Source: an uncultured Eubacteriales bacterium
GTDB taxonomy: Bacteria > Bacillota > Clostridia > Oscillospirales > Acutalibacteraceae
DNA: 64,000 nucleotides
NCBI GenBank assembly: GCA_934466515.1
Contig: CAKSLH010000003.1
Coordinates: 186,001-250,000, forward strand
Direction: 5' to 3'
The notes beneath the pieces were generated by a model. The model saw nothing but the letters and a program-made list of their open reading frames with translations. It was not told the origin of the DNA and did not search any database. Positions 7,410 through 17,618 of the stretch are shown piece after piece. Position 1 is the stretch's first letter. Each line of letters opens with the position of its first letter. The position numbers and the translations under genes were made by a program.

Positions 7410-9319
7410 TATAATGCTTTCGAATTGATCTCATTTAAAATCTTTTCTTTAAATTCCTCTAAGGACATGGTTCCAAGCTCCTTGTCCTCGCCCCTTCTGC
7501 GGACGGAAACTGTTCCGCTTTCCGCTTCCTTGTCGCCGACAACAAGCATATAAGGGATTTTCTGGAGCCTTGCTTCTCTTATCTTGTAGCCGATTTTTTC
7601 GTTTCTTAAATCGGTTTCGGCTCTGATACCGAGAGCGTCAAGCTCAGCCTTAATTTTATCCGCATATTCTGCGTGCCTGTCGGCTATCGGGAGAATTTCA
7701 ACCTGTACGGGCGCGAGCCAAACGGGAAATGCGCCTGCAAAATGCTCGGTTATAACTCCGATAAAGCGCTCGATTGAACCGAATACAACTCGGTGAATCA
7801 TAACGGGGCAATGCTTTTCTCCGTCAGAGCCGGTATATTCAAGCCCGAATCTTCCGGGGAGCTGGTAGTCAAGCTGAATTGTTCCGCACTGCCAAGTTCG
7901 GCCTAAGCTGTCCTTAATGTGGAAGTCAAGCTTCGGTCCGTAAAAGGCTCCGTCGCCCTCGTTTATAATATATGTCTTGCCGACTCCCGTAATTGCGTCC
8001 GCAAGAGCTTTTGTCGCAATATCCCAGTCCTCTTTTGAGCCGATGTGGTCCTCAGGCATTGTTGAAAGCTCAATTTCATAGGGAAGTCCGAAAAGACTGT
8101 AAACCTCGTCAAACAGCTGAGCAATTCTTACAACCTCGTCCTTTATCTGCTCGGGAGCAAGCAGGATGTGAGCGTCGTCCTGAGTAAAGCAGCGCACCCT
8201 GAAAAGACCGTGCAGAGCGCCCGATAATTCGTTGCGGTGAACCATTCCGAGCTCTCCGTAGCGCAGAGGGAGCTCCTTGTATGAATGCGGCTCAAGCTCG
8301 TAAACAAGAATGCTTCCGGGGCAGTTCATCGGCTTTATCGCAAAATCCTCATCGTCGATAACGGTTGTATACATATCGTCATGATAGTGGTCCCAGTGAC
8401 CCGAGGTCTCCCATAACGAACGGCGCATTATCTGAGGAGTTGAGATTTCAAGATAATCCCATTTCTTGTGGACCTCTCTCCAGTAGCTGATAAGCGTGTT
8501 TCTGAGCACCATTCCCTTAGGCAGGAAGAAGGGCATTCCCGGGGCTTCGTCGCGAAGAGCGAAAAGACCTAATTCTTTTCCGAGCTTTCTGTGGTCGCGC
8601 TTTTTGGCTTCTTCAATCATTAAAAGATATTCTTCAAGCTCGCTTTGCTTAGGAAATGCAGTTCCGTAAACTCGGCAGAGCATTTTGTTGTTTGAGTCGC
8701 CGTGCCAGTAAGCGCCGGTAGCCGAGGTAAGCTTGAATGCCTTGACCTGACCCGTACTCATAAGATGTGCGCCTGCGCAAAGGTCTGTAAAATCACCCTG
8801 AGAATAAAAGCTTATCTCTTCGCCCTCCGGAAGATTTTCAACAAGCTCAATTTTGTAAGGCTCGCCTTTTTCTTCAAAGAATTTTACAGCCTCTTCCTTT
8901 GACATTGTAAATCTTTCAAGCTTAAGGTCCTCTTTAACGATTTTTTTCATCTCGGCTTCGATTTTTTCAAGGTCCTCTGTTGTAAAGCTTTCCTCAACAT
9001 CAAAATCATAATAAAATCCGTCGTCAACCGCAGGTCCTATTGTAAGCTTAGCCTGAGGATACAGGCGCTTTACCGCCTGTGCCATAATGTGGGACGCGGT
9101 GTGGCGGAAGGTCCACCTGCCGTATTCATCGTCAAAGGTGAGAATTTCGAGCGAGTCTCCGTCCTTTAAAACGGTGCGCAGGTCCTTGTTTTCCCCGTTT
9201 ATTTTTGCGGCGCAGGCTTTCCTTGCAAGCCCTGCGCTGATTGCGGCGGCTGCGTCATAAGCACAAGCACCGTCATTTAATGAGATTTTTGAATTGTCCT
9301 TTAAAACAACATCTATCAT
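7409..9319 (-). CDS. thrS: Threonyl-tRNA synthetase
   Basis: A full-length 636-residue class II synthetase. The order is an N-terminal TGS domain (about 1-60), the editing domain with HTASHIMAQAVKRLYP, the catalytic core with KPMNCPGS and the motif-3 region GSIERFIGVITEH, and a C-terminal anticodon-binding domain from about residue 535. It charges tRNA-Thr. RBS GGAGGG precedes the ATG. A T-box leader with its own promoter lies upstream, so expression rises when tRNA-Thr is uncharged. Confidence 0.97.
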   Translation of the reverse strand: MIDVVLKDNSKISLNDGACAYDAAAAISAGLARKACAAKINGENKDLRTVLKDGDSLEILTFDDEYGRWTFRHTASHIMAQAVKRLYPQAKLTIGPAVDDGFYYDFDVEESFTTEDLEKIEAEMKKIVKEDLKLERFTMSKEEAVKFFEEKGEPYKIELVENLPEGEEISFYSQGDFTDLCAGAHLMSTGQVKAFKLTSATGAYWHGDSNNKMLCRVYGTAFPKQSELEEYLLMIEEAKKRDHRKLGKELGLFALRDEAPGMPFFLPKGMVLRNTLISYWREVHKKWDYLEISTPQIMRRSLWETSGHWDHYHDDMYTTVIDDEDFAIKPMNCPGSILVYELEPHSYKELPLRYGELGMVHRNELSGALHGLFRVRCFTQDDAHILLAPEQIKDEVVRIAQLFDEVYSLFGLPYEIELSTMPEDHIGSKEDWDIATKALADAITGVGKTYIINEGDGAFYGPKLDFHIKDSLGRTWQCGTIQLDYQLPGRFGLEYTGSDGEKHCPVMIHRVVFGSIERFIGVITEHFAGAFPVWLAPVQVEILPIADRHAEYADKIKAELDALGIRAETDLRNEKIGYKIREARLQKIPYMLVVGDKEAESGTVSVRRRGEDKELGTMSLEEFKEKILNEINSKAL

Positions 9320-9341
9320 TTTTTAACCCTCCTGTAAAACT

Positions 9342-9593
9342 AAAAAAGCTCCGCCTCTGAAAAAATTCAGGGACGAAGCAAAATTTTTAAAAAAGCTCCG
9401 CGGTTCCACCCGCATTCCGCTTTAAATTCAAAGCGGCACTTAAAATCCTTTAACGCAGGATAATCCGTCCGCGTTTTTTACCCGCGGCGCTCAAAGGGCG
9501 GTAAGACACCGAGACATTCATGCAGCGCTTTCAGCTTTTGTGCCGCTCTCTTTAAATCCTGTATAATTCGGTTCTTTTCCTTATCACAGCTTT
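9342..9593 (-). promoter_or_regulatory. T-box riboswitch upstream of thrS
   Basis: The minus strand carries the T-box core GGGTGGAACCGCGG (9411 down to 9398), followed by a terminator hairpin (9379-9367 paired with 9360-9348) and a run of six U's. The upstream leader contains the purine-rich AAAGAGAG segment and paired arms expected of stem I. ACC at 9502-9500 is my best candidate for the threonine specifier codon, though I could not verify the stem-I fold. Uncharged tRNA-Thr pairing with the TGGA bulge would block the terminator and let thrS be transcribed. Confidence 0.92.
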
Positions 9594-9599
9594 ATATTT

Positions 9600-9628
9600 A
9601 TAATACGCTTATATTTTATTTTTGTCAA
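9600..9628 (-). promoter_or_regulatory. Promoter of the thrS T-box transcript
   Basis: On the minus strand, TTGACA (9628-9623) and TATTAT (9605-9600) are 17 bases apart. Confidence 0.8.
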
Positions 9629-9668
9629 GAAAAACATATTTATTTAAAAAATTTTTAAAAATTTCTTA

Positions 9669-11076
<1,408 letters not shown>

Positions 11077-11094
11077 TAATAATAAATAAAAACG

Positions 11095-11127
11095 CACCGT
11101 TCCTTAAAATTAAGGAACGGTGTTGTT
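11095..11127. terminator. gdhA terminator
   Basis: A perfect 12-bp stem (11095-11106 with 11111-11122), an AAAT loop and T-rich sequence after it. It lies between convergent genes. Confidence 0.88.
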
Positions 11128-11140
11128 TTATATTGTGAAT

Positions 11141-12997
11141 TTAAAATTTTGTTTTAAGCGCTCTCATTGCGTTGCAGACCGCTATTACCATAACGCCTAC
11201 ATCCGCAATCGCCGCAAGCCACATAACTCCGGGGATTCCGATTATTGAAAGAATAAGAACAAGTATTTTAATGCTTATTGAAAAGACAATGTTCTGTACC
11301 GCAATCGAGTTTGAGTATTTAGAAATTTTAACGCAGGTTGAAACCTTTGAAATGTTATCGTCCATGATAACAATGTCGGCGGCTTCTATTGCAGCGTCGC
11401 TTCCGAGACCGCCCATCGCAATTCCGACATCGGCTCTCATCAAAACGGGCGCGTCGTTTATTCCGTCTCCGGTAAATACTGTTTTGCCGTTTTCCTGAGC
11501 CATTATTTCCTCGGTCTTTTTAACCTTGTCTGCCGGCATAAGCTCGCAGTGGTATTCGTCAATTCCCGTTAGCTTTGCAATATTTTCTGCGGCGGCTTTC
11601 TTGTCGCCTGTCAGCATTACGGTCTTAATTCCCTCAGCCTTAAGCTTTTTGATTGCCGAAATGCTTTCGGATTTTAAAACATCGGATATAACAATGTGTC
11701 CTGCATACTGCCCCCCGCAGGCAACATGAATAACAGTTCCCTCAATATGGCAGGTGTGGTATTTTATGCCGTATTGAGCCATAAGCTTTTCGTTTCCGAC
11801 AAGCAATTGCTCCTTGTTTTCGGTAACAGCGCTCATGCCCATACCCGAAAGCTCCTTAACATCGGAAATGTCGCCCTCAAAGTCAAGCTTTTTGATTTTT
11901 GCCGCCGCTATTATAGACTGTGAAATAGGATGGCTTGAAAAAGACTCGACTCTTGCCGCCATGGTAAGAAGAGCGTCCTCGTCAATATTTTCGGGGTGAA
12001 TGGCAACAACTTGGAATTTACCCTTAGTAAGCGTTCCCGTCTTGTCGAAAATGCAGCATTTTGCATGCGTAAGATTTTCTATCGCTTCAGCGCCTTTTAT
12101 AAGAATACCGTTTTTTGAAGCTCCGCCTATTGCACAGAAATAGGTCAGCGGAACCGAAATTACAAGCGCACACGGACAGGAAACTACCAAGAATGAAATT
12201 GCGCTGTAAATATACTTGTGAAAATCTCCCGTTATAACAGAGGGAACTATAGCATAAAGAATTGCAAGGATAACAACTATAGGCGTGTAAACCTTTGAAA
12301 ACTTTGTTATAAACTTTTCGGTTTTCGCTTTTTTGTCCGCCGAATGCTCTACAAGGTCAAGAATTCTCGCAACAGTTGAATCCTTGTATTCGCTTTCAAC
12401 CTTTATTTTTAATACGGCATTTAAGTTAATTCCGCCGCTGAAAATCCTGTCTGAAGCCTTAACGTCTACAGGAACGCTTTCGCCTGTAAGCGCGCTGTTG
12501 TCAACCGAGCTTTCACCCTCGGTTACGGTTCCGTCAAGCGCAACCTTTTCCCCTGGCTTTACCACAATGATTTCTCCGACCTTAACATCCTTAGGGTCAA
12601 CCGAGGTGATAACACCGTCTCTTTCAACGCTTACCGTTTCTGCCTTTAAATCCATAAGCGAGCTGATTTTCTTTCTGCTGTTGTCGGACGCGATATCCTC
12701 GAATAATTCTCCGACATTGAAAAACAGCATTACAAATACCGCTTCGGGGTATTCGCCTATGATAAACGCCGCAACTGTCGCAAGTACCATTAAAAACGCC
12801 TCGTCGAAAAATTCGCCGTGGAAGATGTTTTTAAATGCTTCGGCAATTGCCTCAAAGCCTGCTACGAGATATGGGATAACATAAAGTAATATTCTTCCGT
12901 AAACCGGAAGCGTCAATGCTTTGTCGGCAATAACCGCGGCTAAGAATAAAACCACCGTCAGCCCGATTTTAATAATACTTTCCTTGTGTTCTTTCAT
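11141..12997 (-). CDS. P1B-type heavy-metal efflux ATPase (Zn/Cd/Co class)
   Basis: A 618-residue heavy-metal-translocating ATPase. It has the transmembrane SCPCALVISVP motif (metal-binding CPC), the phosphorylation site FDKTGTLTKG, the SSHPIS histidine-proline motif and the hinge FTGDGINDAPVL. It lacks an N-terminal CXXC metal-binding domain and starts directly with membrane helices. The CPC motif and the CzrA-like regulator point to Zn2+, Cd2+ or Co2+ export. RBS CGGAGG lies inside the end of arsR. The longer start at 13003 is too close to it, so ATG 12997 is preferred. Confidence 0.88.
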   Translation of the reverse strand: MKEHKESIIKIGLTVVLFLAAVIADKALTLPVYGRILLYVIPYLVAGFEAIAEAFKNIFHGEFFDEAFLMVLATVAAFIIGEYPEAVFVMLFFNVGELFEDIASDNSRKKISSLMDLKAETVSVERDGVITSVDPKDVKVGEIIVVKPGEKVALDGTVTEGESSVDNSALTGESVPVDVKASDRIFSGGINLNAVLKIKVESEYKDSTVARILDLVEHSADKKAKTEKFITKFSKVYTPIVVILAILYAIVPSVITGDFHKYIYSAISFLVVSCPCALVISVPLTYFCAIGGASKNGILIKGAEAIENLTHAKCCIFDKTGTLTKGKFQVVAIHPENIDEDALLTMAARVESFSSHPISQSIIAAAKIKKLDFEGDISDVKELSGMGMSAVTENKEQLLVGNEKLMAQYGIKYHTCHIEGTVIHVACGGQYAGHIVISDVLKSESISAIKKLKAEGIKTVMLTGDKKAAAENIAKLTGIDEYHCELMPADKVKKTEEIMAQENGKTVFTGDGINDAPVLMRADVGIAMGGLGSDAAIEAADIVIMDDNISKVSTCVKISKYSNSIAVQNIVFSISIKILVLILSIIGIPGVMWLAAIADVGVMVIAVCNAMRALKTKF

Positions 12998-12999
12998 AA

Positions 13000-13329
13000 T
13001 CATTCCTCCGTAATGTGTTCAAGACCCTGATTTATAATTGTTTCGACATGGTCGTCGGCAAGAGAGTAAAAACAGGTTTTTCCGTCTCTCCTGTATTTTA
13101 CAAGCCCCGCGCTCTTAAGAAGCCTTAATTGGTGCGAAATAGCGGATGATGTCATATCAAGCCTTTGCGCGATATCGTTTACGCATAGCTCGCTGTTTAA
13201 CAGCACATAAAGAATTCGGATTCTTGTGGAATCTCCGAAAAGCCTGTAAAGCTCCGCTAAATCGTAAAGAGTGTCGATGGGGGGAAGACTGCTGATAAGC
13301 TTAGCCTTTCCGGTTTTTCCGTTTTCCGT
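13000..13329 (-). CDS. ArsR/SmtB-family metal sensor, CzrA-like, probable ACG start
   Basis: A winged-helix repressor with the DNA-reading helix in DIAQRLDMTSSAISHQLRLLK. Its C-terminal helix DDHVETIINQGLEHITEE places D-x-H and, eleven residues on, H-x-x-E, matching the alpha-5 zinc site of CzrA (the last ligand Glu instead of His). The first in-frame standard start, GTG 13206, would lose helix 1 (DLAELYRLFGDSTRIRILY), which is conserved in the family. The frame opens just upstream at a TGA, where GAGGTGG precedes ATT (13332) and ACG (13329). I place the start at ACG (109 residues). It is coupled to the ATPase gene and probably represses both. Confidence 0.8.
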   Translation of the reverse strand, partial: TENGKTGKAKLISSLPPIDTLYDLAELYRLFGDSTRIRILYVLLNSELCVNDIAQRLDMTSSAISHQLRLLKSAGLVKYRRDGKTCFYSLADDHVETIINQGLEHITEE

Positions 13330-13350
13330 AATACCACCTCATTCAAACGA

Positions 13351-13366
13351 TTGAATAATTGTTCAA
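13351..13366. promoter_or_regulatory. ArsR/CzrA-type operator
   Basis: TTGAATAATTGTTCAA is a 16-base near-perfect inverted repeat of the TGAAnAnnTnTTCA kind recognised by SmtB/CzrA proteins. It sits about 10 bases downstream of the -10 box, where binding would block transcription of arsR and the ATPase. Confidence 0.75.
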
Positions 13367-13375
13367 CTGTTGTTT

Positions 13376-13403
13376 ATTATACTCCGTATTGCTGTTTTGT
13401 CAA
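13376..13403 (-). promoter_or_regulatory. arsR-ATPase promoter
   Basis: On the minus strand, TTGACA (13403-13398) and TATAAT (13381-13376) are separated by 16 bases. Confidence 0.78.
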
Positions 13404-13509
13404 GAGAAATTATAAATTTTTTTAAAAAAGTATCAAACGGACATAAAACTGAATAGTATATTGCAGAAATTGTCAATGACAAAACAATGATTAAATAAGG
13501 AGAATGGTT

Positions 13510-14580
13510 ATGAAAACAGTTAAAAAGCATGCTTTTTTAGCCGCAAATTCCTGCGAGGGCTTTGTTTCGCATTTCGGAGATTTTTTTAAAAGCTCGGACG
13601 GCTGGAGGGTCTACATAATAAAGGGCGGACCGGGGACCGGAAAATCCTCTTTTATGAAAAAGCTGGCTTTAAGCGCAAGGGCAAAAAAGCAAAGCGTTAT
13701 CGAGTGCCCCTGCAGCAGCGACCCCGAGTCTTTGGACGCGGTTATAATCGAAAATAAAAAAACGGTCGTGCTTGACGGTACCTCTCCGCATGTAGTTGAG
13801 CCCATTTACCCCGGGGCGGTTGAAAACATTATAAATTTAGGCGAGTTTTATGATTCGGATATGCTTTATAAAAACCGAGCGCAAATAAAGCTTTTGACCG
13901 ACAGGAACAAAATCGTTCACGGTATCGCCTCAGCTTATCTTTCCGCCGCAGGCGAGCTGCTTGAAAAAAGCGTTGAAGCGCAGAAAAGAGCGGTTGATTT
14001 TGAAAAAACGCAGAGGTATGCGAAAACGATTATAAAAAAATATTTTAAAAACGGCAAGAAGCAGGTTAAACCGACTTACAGATTTTTAAGCGGTATAACT
14101 CCAAAGGGCTTTTATGATTTTTCATCAGAGCTTTATGAAAGGTGCAAAAATAGGGTTATTATTTCCGATAATATCGGAGTGGTTTCAAGCTGCATTATCG
14201 GAATTTTAAAGGAAGAAGCACAAAAGCGCGGTCTTGAGGCAACAGTCTATAAAAATCCTTTTTTACCGAGTATTATTTATGACCATATCGAAATACCGTC
14301 CTTAAATCTTTGCGTTATGACCGAAAACCGCTTTATAAAGATAAATTCAGATATAAGAAGAATTCACGCAAGAAGATTTTTAAAGCCTCAAAGCGGTGAA
14401 AAAAATCAGAGAAGCTTTGAAAAGCGTGTGTTCGGCGAGCTTATCTTAAGCGCCGTAAATATTTTAAAAACCGCAAAGAGCGTGCATGATGAGCTTGAAA
14501 GCTATTATATTTCCGCTATGGATTTCGATAATCTGAATGTTTATGCTCAAAAAAAGATAAAAGATATTATAGGAAACTGA
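13510..14580 (+). CDS. P-loop ATPase-like protein (PRK06851-like), second P-loop degenerate
   Basis: A 356-residue soluble protein of unknown function. A clear Walker A, GGPGTGKSS, sits near residue 40, followed by a short domain with VVLDGTSPHVVEP. After a helical linker, the C-terminal half repeats the same layout (FLSGITPKGFYDFS, then VIISDNIGVVSS, then an EAQKRG helix). There the P-loop glycines and lysine are replaced, so the second site probably cannot bind nucleotide. I recall the family as the Clostridia/Bacilli protein PRK06851. ATG 13510 is preferred over 13504 because AAGGAG ends at 13503. It is followed by murI without a terminator. Confidence 0.65.
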   Translation: MKTVKKHAFLAANSCEGFVSHFGDFFKSSDGWRVYIIKGGPGTGKSSFMKKLALSARAKKQSVIECPCSSDPESLDAVIIENKKTVVLDGTSPHVVEPIYPGAVENIINLGEFYDSDMLYKNRAQIKLLTDRNKIVHGIASAYLSAAGELLEKSVEAQKRAVDFEKTQRYAKTIIKKYFKNGKKQVKPTYRFLSGITPKGFYDFSSELYERCKNRVIISDNIGVVSSCIIGILKEEAQKRGLEATVYKNPFLPSIIYDHIEIPSLNLCVMTENRFIKINSDIRRIHARRFLKPQSGEKNQRSFEKRVFGELILSAVNILKTAKSVHDELESYYISAMDFDNLNVYAQKKIKDIIGN

Positions 14581-14691
14581 AAAAGCATTTTTTTAAAGCC
14601 GCTTTCTTTGGACAAAACAGTTGCAGAATTTGAAAAAATATGGTATTATAATATGAAGTTTTCTGCACTTTTTAAAAAGGAGGCGGCAGTT

Positions 14692-15510
14692 TTGTCGGAT
14701 AACAGGGCAATAGGTCTTTTTGACTCCGGAATAGGCGGTCTCACCGTCGCAAAGGAAATCATGAAAGAGCTCCCCGACGAGAGCATTGTTTATTTCGGTG
14801 ATACCGGAAGAGTGCCTTACGGCACAAAAAGCCATGATATTATAAAAAAATACGCCTTGCAGGATGAAAGATTTTTGCTTAAAAATAATGTTAAGCTGAT
14901 TGTCGCGGCTTGCGGAACGGTTTCGTCTGTTGCTTATGATACGGGAAAATCTCTTTCCGTTCCTTTTGTGGAAGTGGTTTCAAATTCCGTAAAAGCGGCA
15001 GTCAGGGCTACAGTAAATAAAAAAATAGGCGTGCTTGCAACAAGCGCCACAATTAAAACACAGGCGCATAAAAAGCAGATTTTAAAGCTTATTCCCGATG
15101 CCGAGGTTATAGAAAACAGCGCGACAATGCTTGTTTCCTTGGTTGAGGCAGGGTGGACGGATAAAAACGACCCCGTAGTTAAAGAAACGGTAAGAAGATA
15201 TCTTGAGCCTATGAAAAACGCAGGCGTCGATACGCTGATTTTAGGCTGTACGCATTTTCCCGTGCTTGAAGAAAGCATAGCGGCTGAAATGGGCGGGAAA
15301 ACCGTTCTTATAAATATGGGAACGGCGACGGCGCAGGCTGTAAAGGAACAGCTTGTAAATTCGGGTCTTTCAAATGACGGGTCGAGCCTTCCCGAATATA
15401 AATTTTTCGTAAGCGATAAGACCGAGGCTTTTGAAATTACCGCGGCAAGGCTTCTCGGCAGAGACATTGAAAATGATTTTCTTGAACAGGTGGATATAGA
15501 GGCTGTATGA
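14692..15510 (+). CDS. murI: Glutamate racemase
   Basis: MurI makes D-glutamate for peptidoglycan. IGLFDSGIGGLTVAKEI opens the protein with the first catalytic Asp region, VAACGTVSS holds the first catalytic cysteine, and LGCTHFPVLEE the second. The frame is open further upstream, but AAGGAGG at 14677-14683 lies 8 bases before TTG 14692, giving a normal 272-residue protein. The stop overlaps the start of the DUF1934 gene by 4 bases. Confidence 0.93.
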   Translation: MSDNRAIGLFDSGIGGLTVAKEIMKELPDESIVYFGDTGRVPYGTKSHDIIKKYALQDERFLLKNNVKLIVAACGTVSSVAYDTGKSLSVPFVEVVSNSVKAAVRATVNKKIGVLATSATIKTQAHKKQILKLIPDAEVIENSATMLVSLVEAGWTDKNDPVVKETVRRYLEPMKNAGVDTLILGCTHFPVLEESIAAEMGGKTVLINMGTATAQAVKEQLVNSGLSNDGSSLPEYKFFVSDKTEAFEITAARLLGRDIENDFLEQVDIEAV

Positions 15511-15932
15511 AGGATGTTATAATTAAAATAAAGGGAACTCAGGTCAATCACAATGAAAACGACGAAAATGTTATTGAGTTTTCTACCGACGGAAAGCTTG
15601 AAAGCATAGAAGACGGCGTCTGTCTTTATTATGATGAAAGCGAGCTTTTGGGCGCTGAAAACTGCCGTTCTTCGCTTTCGGTGTTGAAAGACCGCTCCGT
15701 AGTCCTTGAAAGAACGGGCGATATGAATTCAAGACTTGTCATAGAAGCGGACAAGCGTAACAATTGCTTTTATGACACTCCCTACGGCAGTATGAAAATA
15801 GGGATTTACGGCGAGCTTGTCGAAAGCACCTTAAATGAAAACGGCGGAGAATTAAAGCTTAAATATACTCTTGATTCCGATTTAAAGCCGATAAGCATAA
15901 ATAAACTTGAAATAAAGGTAAATGAGGTATAA
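15507..15932 (+). CDS. DUF1934 (YwiB-like) beta-barrel protein
   Basis: A 141-residue protein of the DUF1934/YwiB family, which has a calycin-like beta-barrel fold and no established function. The family pattern is visible: an N-terminal KDVIIKIKGTQ strand, a central acidic stretch, the FYDTPYGSMKIGI turn and a final L-x-Y-x-L strand. In Bacillus ywiB also lies immediately upstream of argS, and the same order is kept here (3 bases to argS), which supports the assignment. Confidence 0.85.
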   Translation: MKDVIIKIKGTQVNHNENDENVIEFSTDGKLESIEDGVCLYYDESELLGAENCRSSLSVLKDRSVVLERTGDMNSRLVIEADKRNNCFYDTPYGSMKIGIYGELVESTLNENGGELKLKYTLDSDLKPISINKLEIKVNEV

Positions 15933-15934
15933 AA

Positions 15935-17608
15935 ATGACATATACGGCTCTTGTTGCGCGTGAACAAATTAAAACAGCGGTTATAAACGCGGTAAAAAAA
16001 GCGATTGAGTCAGGACAGCTTCTTAAAGCCGAGCTTCCCGATTTCACTGTTGAAGCTCCCGCAAACCGCGAGCACGGAGATTATGCGGTAAATGCGGCGC
16101 TCGTCTGGGCAAGATGCTTTCATAAAGCGCCCTCTGCTATTGCGGATATAATTATAAATAATGCGGATTTTTCGGGTACATATATTCAAAAATGCGAAAA
16201 GGCAGGCCCCGGATTTATAAACTTCACTTTAAGTGACGGATATTTTTCCGATATTGTGTCGGACGCATTAAATAAGGCGGAGGATTACGGTAACAGCGAT
16301 TTCGGAATGGGCAAAAGAATTCTTGTTGAGTTCGTTTCCGCAAATCCGACAGGACCCATGCACATAGGAAACGCAAGGGGCGGAGCCTTGGGCGATTGCT
16401 TGGCGGCGGTGCTTAAAAAAGCGGGCTTTTATGTTGAACGCGAGTTTTATATAAATGATGCGGGAAATCAGATAAATAAATTCGGACTTTCGCTTGATTT
16501 AAGATATCTGCAGCTTTATAAGGATGGCATTGAAATGCCCGAGGATTCTTATCACGGCGAGGATATTATAAAACATGCCAAGGAGTTTGCAAAAATTCAC
16601 GGCGATTCTTATGTCGGAAAATCCGAAGAGGAAAGAAGAAAGGCATTAGTCGAATTCGCGCTTCCTAAAAATATCGAGGGTCTTAAAACCGACCTTTTAA
16701 AATATAGAATTTCCTATGATACTTGGTTTAAGGAAAGCTCGCTTCATGAGAGCGGCGAAACAAAAAGAATTATTGAGCTTTTAAAGCAAAGCGGACATAC
16801 ATATATGTCGGAGGACGCCTTGTGGTTTAAGGCTACCGATTTCGGCTGCGACAAGGACTTCGTTTTAGTCAGGGCAAACGGCGTTCCTACCTATGTTGTC
16901 CCCGATATCGCTTATCACTATAATAAGCTTGAAATCAGAAAATTCGATAGGGCAATAGATGTTTTGGGCGCCGACCACCACGGCTATGTTCCGAGACTCA
17001 AAGCCGCGCTTACGGCTCTCGGGGTGGACGCTTCAAGGCTTGACGCGGTGCTTATGCAGATGGTGCGCTTGGTGCGTAACGGAGAGGTTATAAAGGCTTC
17101 AAAGCGCTCGGGCAAGGCTATAACACTTGTCACCTTGCTTGACGAGGTTCCGATAGACGCGGCAAGATTTTTCTTTAATTTAAGGGAGCCTAACAGCCAT
17201 TTTGATTTTGATCTGGATCTTGCCGTAAGCGAGTCAAGCAATAACCCCGTTTATTATGTTCAGTATGCCTATGCGAGAATTTGCTCGATAATTAAAAATG
17301 TCGGTGCACCCGAGACTGAAAATTTAAAGCTTAATCTTCTTAATTCTTCTGAGGAAAGAGAGCTTATCACCTATATCGGCGCTTATACCGATGAAATAAT
17401 TCAGTCCGCTAAGGCTTATGACCCTGCAAGAATAACCCATTATGTTGTTGAGCTTGCAACCAAATTCCATAAATTTTATGCCGCCTGCAGAGTAAACTGC
17501 GAGGACAGCGACCTTAAAAACGCAAGGCTTGCGCTTTGTCAGGCAGCGGCAAATGTTATAAAAAATGTTCTGGACGCATTTAAAATCACCGCGCCCGAAA
17601 AAATGTGA
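15935..17608 (+). CDS. argS: Arginyl-tRNA synthetase
   Basis: A 557-residue class I synthetase with the N-terminal Add-1 domain, the HIGH-type motif in PTGPMHIGNARGG, the long catalytic insertion with GADHHGY, and a C-terminal DALR anticodon-binding helical domain. It charges tRNA-Arg. Unlike thrS and asnS in this window it has no T-box leader. It appears to be driven from the upstream murI/DUF1934 transcript. Confidence 0.96.
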   Translation: MTYTALVAREQIKTAVINAVKKAIESGQLLKAELPDFTVEAPANREHGDYAVNAALVWARCFHKAPSAIADIIINNADFSGTYIQKCEKAGPGFINFTLSDGYFSDIVSDALNKAEDYGNSDFGMGKRILVEFVSANPTGPMHIGNARGGALGDCLAAVLKKAGFYVEREFYINDAGNQINKFGLSLDLRYLQLYKDGIEMPEDSYHGEDIIKHAKEFAKIHGDSYVGKSEEERRKALVEFALPKNIEGLKTDLLKYRISYDTWFKESSLHESGETKRIIELLKQSGHTYMSEDALWFKATDFGCDKDFVLVRANGVPTYVVPDIAYHYNKLEIRKFDRAIDVLGADHHGYVPRLKAALTALGVDASRLDAVLMQMVRLVRNGEVIKASKRSGKAITLVTLLDEVPIDAARFFFNLREPNSHFDFDLDLAVSESSNNPVYYVQYAYARICSIIKNVGAPETENLKLNLLNSSEERELITYIGAYTDEIIQSAKAYDPARITHYVVELATKFHKFYAACRVNCEDSDLKNARLALCQAAANVIKNVLDAFKITAPEKM

Positions 17609-17618
17609 GGATAAAAAA

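Noticed and set aside
11172..12884. Series of open frames on the plus strand across the P-type ATPase gene
   Set aside because: They are antisense shadows of a strongly conserved gene with clear motifs, and none has an RBS or recognisable domain.
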